DNA of 9,991 bases from Sphaerochaetaceae bacterium (GTDB lineage: Bacteria; Spirochaetota; Spirochaetia; Sphaerochaetales; Sphaerochaetaceae). Below the pieces are notes generated by a model that was given only the letters and a program-made list of their open reading frames with translations, was not told the DNA's origin and searched no databases. Numbering within the stretch: the first letter of the stretch is position 1; every line of letters begins with the position of its first letter. This document shows positions 7,134 to 9,991 of this stretch, piece after piece. A program made the position numbers and the translations under genes. The stretch lies in the NCBI GenBank assembly GCA_023231265.1, contig JALNVT010000076.1, forward strand, positions 1 to 9,991, written 5' to 3'.

Positions 7134-8402
7134 TTAATCCTCACTGATATAAAAATATAAGGAATCTAAAAGATATTCAATTGAATATTTGTATGACAGT
7201 CTGTAGATGAAGTTTCTGATGGAACTCAATGTTTTGGTATTTTCTTTATAACCCTGAAGTAATTTCAAAAAACTCTTTTTTTCATTTTCTGTGGATTCTT
7301 TTTTAAAATAGCCCCACATGTGCTCAATTGCATTTATCTGTGCATTTTTGGTTATCTCACAATCAAGAGATGCTTCAATTAGACTGTAAAATTTCAGAGC
7401 ATCTGGATTTGATTTGTCCTTGAGAAGAGCTCTTATTGCTTGATAGTTCTTGGTTGAATTTGACAGCACATAATATTTATATCTTGCCCACTCTCGCTCT
7501 AAATATTTTATCTTCAGATCATCATCAATGAGAAGGCTGCATTTGATTGCAGATAGATTCTTGTCCTTCACCTCGAGCATTATATCAATATCTTTATTCT
7601 TCAGGTTGCTGTAGAAATCAAGAAAAGTGGATGCCTTTATATACTTACTGTGAGCTCCATTTTTATAATTGTTTGCAGATTGAGAGTAATGAATCTTCTG
7701 CTTGCCATCATCTTTGTGCCAGCTTCTGCCGCACAGTTCAAGCCATTCGTACTGATTGTATTTATTATCTTGCGGAGGGTTCAATCGGTGATGCAATGTA
7801 TCAAAAACAACAGGTATATTTGCTTGCTCTGATATATACAGAACATCCTCAACATTGTAAGACTTATCATCATTCTCAATTATCAATCTGTTCTTTATTG
7901 ATGAATCTAACTTCTTGTAGTTATCGATGAAACGTTGAATGGAGAGCTCTTTATCTCCATAAATACCTCCAATGTGCAGAACTATCTTGCTGGATTTATC
8001 ACAACCAAGAGAATCTAAGAATCTTGTGTGATATCTTAGGTCTTCGATAGATTTGAGAATGACATTTTCATGAATTGAGTTTATTACAGTGTATTGGCCT
8101 GGATGCATAGAAACCCTGATTCCATTCATCTTTATCAGCTTGCCGAGAGTTATGAGTCTATCGCGGTAAATATCCCACCAGGGTACTGTGTTGATTGGAT
8201 GAGAGGCAAGTGGAACTATATCAGAACTGATTCTGAATACTTTTATGTTGTTTGCAATATTGTAATTGATTATTTCTTCTAGAGCTTTTAGATTGCTATC
8301 AAGAATTGCAAGGAATTTTTCCTCGCTAAAATTCTTTAAATAGATTGTAGATAGTTTTGTTTTTGTGCTTCCCATGTGAATGCAAGCATATCCAATTGAC
8401 AT
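7134..8402 (-). CDS. uvsE: UV damage endonuclease UvsE fused to a DUF1722/YbgA-like domain
   Basis: This 422-residue protein has two domains. Residues 1-285 are a UvsE/UVDE TIM barrel, which nicks DNA 5' to UV photoproducts using a metal cluster. All expected ligands are in place: His100 with Gln103-Tyr104 (HPGQY, the lesion-probing pair), His143 (LHIGG), Glu176 (IIENDD), Asp201 and His204 (FDTLHHRLNPP), Lys236 and His238 (KIHYS), His251 (GAHSKY) and Glu277 (MLEVKDK). These match the spacing I recall for the Thermus enzyme, including the modified lysine. Residues about 300-416 are extra: EWARYKYYVLSNS, then HMWGYFKK, EKKSFLKLLQGYK and YLLDSLY fit the DUF1722 domain of E. coli YbgA, whose gene lies next to photolyase phr. 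ATG 8402 is chosen over TTG 8423 because AAGGA sits 6 nt upstream and the protein then begins at the barrel strand SIGYACIHM. Confidence 0.9.
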   Translation of the reverse strand: MSIGYACIHMGSTKTKLSTIYLKNFSEEKFLAILDSNLKALEEIINYNIANNIKVFRISSDIVPLASHPINTVPWWDIYRDRLITLGKLIKMNGIRVSMHPGQYTVINSIHENVILKSIEDLRYHTRFLDSLGCDKSSKIVLHIGGIYGDKELSIQRFIDNYKKLDSSIKNRLIIENDDKSYNVEDVLYISEQANIPVVFDTLHHRLNPPQDNKYNQYEWLELCGRSWHKDDGKQKIHYSQSANNYKNGAHSKYIKASTFLDFYSNLKNKDIDIMLEVKDKNLSAIKCSLLIDDDLKIKYLEREWARYKYYVLSNSTKNYQAIRALLKDKSNPDALKFYSLIEASLDCEITKNAQINAIEHMWGYFKKESTENEKKSFLKLLQGYKENTKTLSSIRNFIYRLSYKYSIEYLLDSLYFYISED

Positions 8403-8408
8403 AGCGGT

Positions 8409-8413
8409 TCCTT
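8409..8413 (-). promoter_or_regulatory. Ribosome binding site fixing the uvsE start
   Basis: AAGGA on the minus strand lies 6 nt before ATG 8402. It falls inside the longer open frame that starts at TTG 8423, so that upstream start would translate through the ribosome binding site and is rejected. Confidence 0.75.
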
Positions 8414-8423
8414 TTTCAAACAA

Positions 8424-9413
8424 TTAATTATTATATTGCTTGTTGTTTTCTTTAATCAGTTTGTCGCGTCTTTTTCTGAACTCGATAATTGGTCTATCAC
8501 CTGCAATCAGATTTTCACCAATACCAAGTCCTGAGTATTTAGGTATCTGAGTTATAACAACTCTCTTATCTTGATTTAGAATGATTTTGCTTGAGATTCT
8601 TCCACCAAAACCAATTATGTGTCTTATTCCCCAGATTGGCATGAAAGCTTGATAAAATCTCAGATAGATCATTGTGTTCTCATCATCTATAGGAGCAAAG
8701 GCAGCAAATATTCTGACTTTCTCTGAAATTACATTTTGCCAGATGTTTGGCATGATTGTTTGAAGATAATAAAGCTTCTTTTCATCACCCATCTCTGAAG
8801 CAGATTTTGCTTCGTTTGTTCCATCATCCTTAACATTTTTAACATACCAGGTAAGTTTGTCGCCTTCCCACTTTATCTTTGGACCATAAACAATTGTCTT
8901 GCCACCTCTTCCTATTGTTGTGTGATGTACAAAAGGAAGATGCACAACATCCATCTGGTTCTCAATGCATCTGGTATAATGGACAGGCCAATGGTCCTGA
9001 ATTTGAGAGTAGTGGAAATTCGTTTTCAATTCATCAAAGAAAGGAAGCTCTGGTAGATTGTTCTTGCTATCTCCCCAAAAGATCCAAATGAGGCCATATC
9101 TCTCCACAGCAACATAAGAATTGACTTTGAAACGAGAATCAACCTCTTTCTTTCGACCAAGAGCAGGAATGCATGTGACTTTTCCATCGGCAGAATATTC
9201 AAAACCATGGAAAGGGCATTGAGCATGTCCATTCACAACCTTTCCGGAGCTAATGGAGGCTCCTCTGTGACAGCATCTATCAAAGATGCATGCAATTTCG
9301 TTTTTATCAGTTCTCCAAAAGGCCAGTTTCTCTCCCATTCTCTTGAAACTGACAATTCCTTTTTTAGGAATTTCTTTTGAGCTCAATATTGCATACCATT
9401 GATTTCTTATCAC
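8424..9413 (-). CDS. Rieske [2Fe-2S] non-heme iron oxygenase, ring-hydroxylating alpha-subunit type
   Basis: Rieske oxygenase of 329 residues. The N-terminal Rieske domain binds a [2Fe-2S] cluster through Cys47-x-His49 (RCCHRGA) and Cys66-x2-His69 (CPFHG). The C-terminal catalytic domain shows the mononuclear iron set: Asp155-x2-His158-x4-His163 in NQMDVVHLPFVHH, with Asp282 (NQDKRVV) as likely third ligand. Members of this family use O2 and electrons from a reductase to hydroxylate or demethylate substrates; the substrate here is unknown. No reductase or ferredoxin gene is in the window, so electrons must come from elsewhere. The start is GTG 9413, supported by AAGGAGG (9425-9419) 5 nt upstream. 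It lies 52 bp after the membrane protein gene and 21 bp before uvsE. In a presumed anaerobe it could serve oxygen scavenging or a side pathway, which is inference. Confidence 0.88.
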   Translation of the reverse strand: MIRNQWYAILSSKEIPKKGIVSFKRMGEKLAFWRTDKNEIACIFDRCCHRGASISSGKVVNGHAQCPFHGFEYSADGKVTCIPALGRKKEVDSRFKVNSYVAVERYGLIWIFWGDSKNNLPELPFFDELKTNFHYSQIQDHWPVHYTRCIENQMDVVHLPFVHHTTIGRGGKTIVYGPKIKWEGDKLTWYVKNVKDDGTNEAKSASEMGDEKKLYYLQTIMPNIWQNVISEKVRIFAAFAPIDDENTMIYLRFYQAFMPIWGIRHIIGFGGRISSKIILNQDKRVVITQIPKYSGLGIGENLIAGDRPIIEFRKRRDKLIKENNKQYNN

Positions 9414-9418
9414 AGAGT

Positions 9419-9462
9419 CCTCCTTACTTCAATTCATCGTTGAAGAATTATATTTGAAGTAA
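9419..9462 (-). promoter_or_regulatory. Ribosome binding site with two competing hairpins before the Rieske gene
   Basis: On the minus strand, arm A TTACTTCAA (9462-9454), arm B CTTCAA (9445-9440) and arm C TTGAAGTAA (9432-9424) lie in order. A pairs with C over 9 bp and B pairs with C over 6 bp, so the two hairpins exclude each other. Arm C overlaps the AAGGAGG site (9425-9419) by 2 nt. Pairing could tune ribosome access or stabilise a processed mRNA end. A TATAAT-like sequence lies at 9452-9447 but has no good -35. Confidence 0.4.
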
Positions 9463-9465
9463 ATT

Positions 9466-9991
9466 CTAATATTCTTTTTTTACAAATGCATAGATATCAG
9501 TTGCAAGTACAAGAGCTATGCAGATCACCAATGTAACAATTACAGGTGTATATTGACTTTGGAATACTGTAGTGTGTTTGATGATGATACCAATATAAGC
9601 CCAAATGATAACAAGGCCATAGAAATAATCTCTGTTCTTTAGAATTGTTAAGATACCAATAGCAGCTCCTATCAATAAAATGATAATGGTCCAAATAAAG
9701 TCAGGAATTCCGAAACCATTCCAATTCACGCTTACCAAGAATGTGGTAGCATTGGCTATTGTTGCAACTGTAATCCAACCAAAGTAAATACTGAAAGGAA
9801 CTTTTACAAAAAACTTCTCTTTTGTAGTTAGCGTCTCCTCGCTGATTGCATCAACTATTTTGATCAAACAGACAAGAATACCAATGATCAATGCAAGTGA
9901 GAGTATCACGATTTGATAATGCCAAGCAAGAATCCAGATACTGTTTATTATTGAAGATATAGAAAAGAGGATTCCAACTCTGTTCAGCAGC
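9466..9991 (-). CDS. Tryptophan-rich-sensory-protein-like membrane protein, N-terminus beyond window
   Basis: Partial gene: 174 residues are visible and the frame is open to the right edge. About six hydrophobic segments can be seen at residues 6-26, 28-46, 60-84, 96-114, 118-135 and 143-165. The motifs NSIWILAWHY, VKVPFSIYFGWITVATIAN and the aromatic-rich helices fit the multi-pass proteins of Bacillota usually annotated as tryptophan-rich sensory protein, loosely related to TspO/MBR. The ligand and function of this branch are not known to me. A GTG at 9909 could be taken as a start, but 27 more codons upstream are open and encode a family-typical helix, and no ribosome binding site precedes the GTG. 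The gene ends in TAG, 52 bp before the Rieske gene, and is probably in the same transcription unit. Confidence 0.75.
   Translation of the reverse strand, partial: LLNRVGILFSISSIINSIWILAWHYQIVILSLALIIGILVCLIKIVDAISEETLTTKEKFFVKVPFSIYFGWITVATIANATTFLVSVNWNGFGIPDFIWTIIILLIGAAIGILTILKNRDYFYGLVIIWAYIGIIIKHTTVFQSQYTPVIVTLVICIALVLATDIYAFVKKEY

Noticed and set aside
7547..8282. Several plus-strand frames opposite uvsE
   Set aside because: They are antisense to a gene with all catalytic residues intact, overlap one another, and lack start signals.
8403..8423. TTG 8423 as uvsE start
   Set aside because: The ribosome binding site AAGGA for ATG 8402 lies inside this extension, and family members begin at the barrel strand.
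1..9991. CRISPR array, tRNA/rRNA genes, insertion sequence, phage genes
   Set aside because: I saw no regularly spaced repeats, no cloverleaf-like or rRNA-like sequence, no transposase motifs and no terminal inverted repeats with target duplications.

Overview
The window is bacterial, clearly AT-rich and gene-dense, with short intergenic gaps, strong AGGAG-type ribosome binding sites and sigma70-like promoters. The kinase layout (a probable NTF2-like head, a PAS chain, an H-box of the type SHDMRTPLNG), the alpha/beta hydrolase and the UvsE type all suggest a low-GC anaerobe. Bacillota (Clostridia/Lachnospiraceae-like) seem most likely and a spirochaete is the main alternative. The sequence alone does not settle this.

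Layout. (1) Positions 1-3116, minus strand: a large soluble PAS-rich histidine kinase, probably hybrid, cut off by the left edge. (2) Positions 3117-3741: a long AT-rich divergent spacer with one promoter at each end and no gene that I can support. (3) Positions 3742-6358, plus strand: one ancestral gene for a large lipoprotein made of two right-handed beta-helix modules carrying Pmp-type GGA(I/L/V) and FxxN repeats. It is broken by a +1 frameshift at about 4156 and by an in-frame TAG at 4706-4708, so it now reads as three ORFs. (4) Positions 6359-6431: a convergent gap with a perfect 9-bp stem hairpin. (5) Positions 6432-9991, minus strand: a tightly packed run read right to left. It holds a tryptophan-rich-sensory-protein-like membrane protein (start beyond the right edge), a Rieske oxygenase, a UvsE UV-damage endonuclease fused to a DUF1722/YbgA-like domain, and an anchored alpha/beta hydrolase. 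Gaps are about 52, 21 and 0 bp, so these are probably one transcription unit.

How the parts relate. The right-hand cluster combines DNA repair (UvsE), an oxygen-using Fe-S enzyme, a membrane protein and a hydrolase. This could be a light or oxidative stress operon, but that is inference. The kinase and the surface lipoprotein are divergently transcribed and could be co-regulated, with no direct evidence here. The observations most worth following up are the UvsE-DUF1722 fusion and the doubly interrupted Pmp-like lipoprotein.
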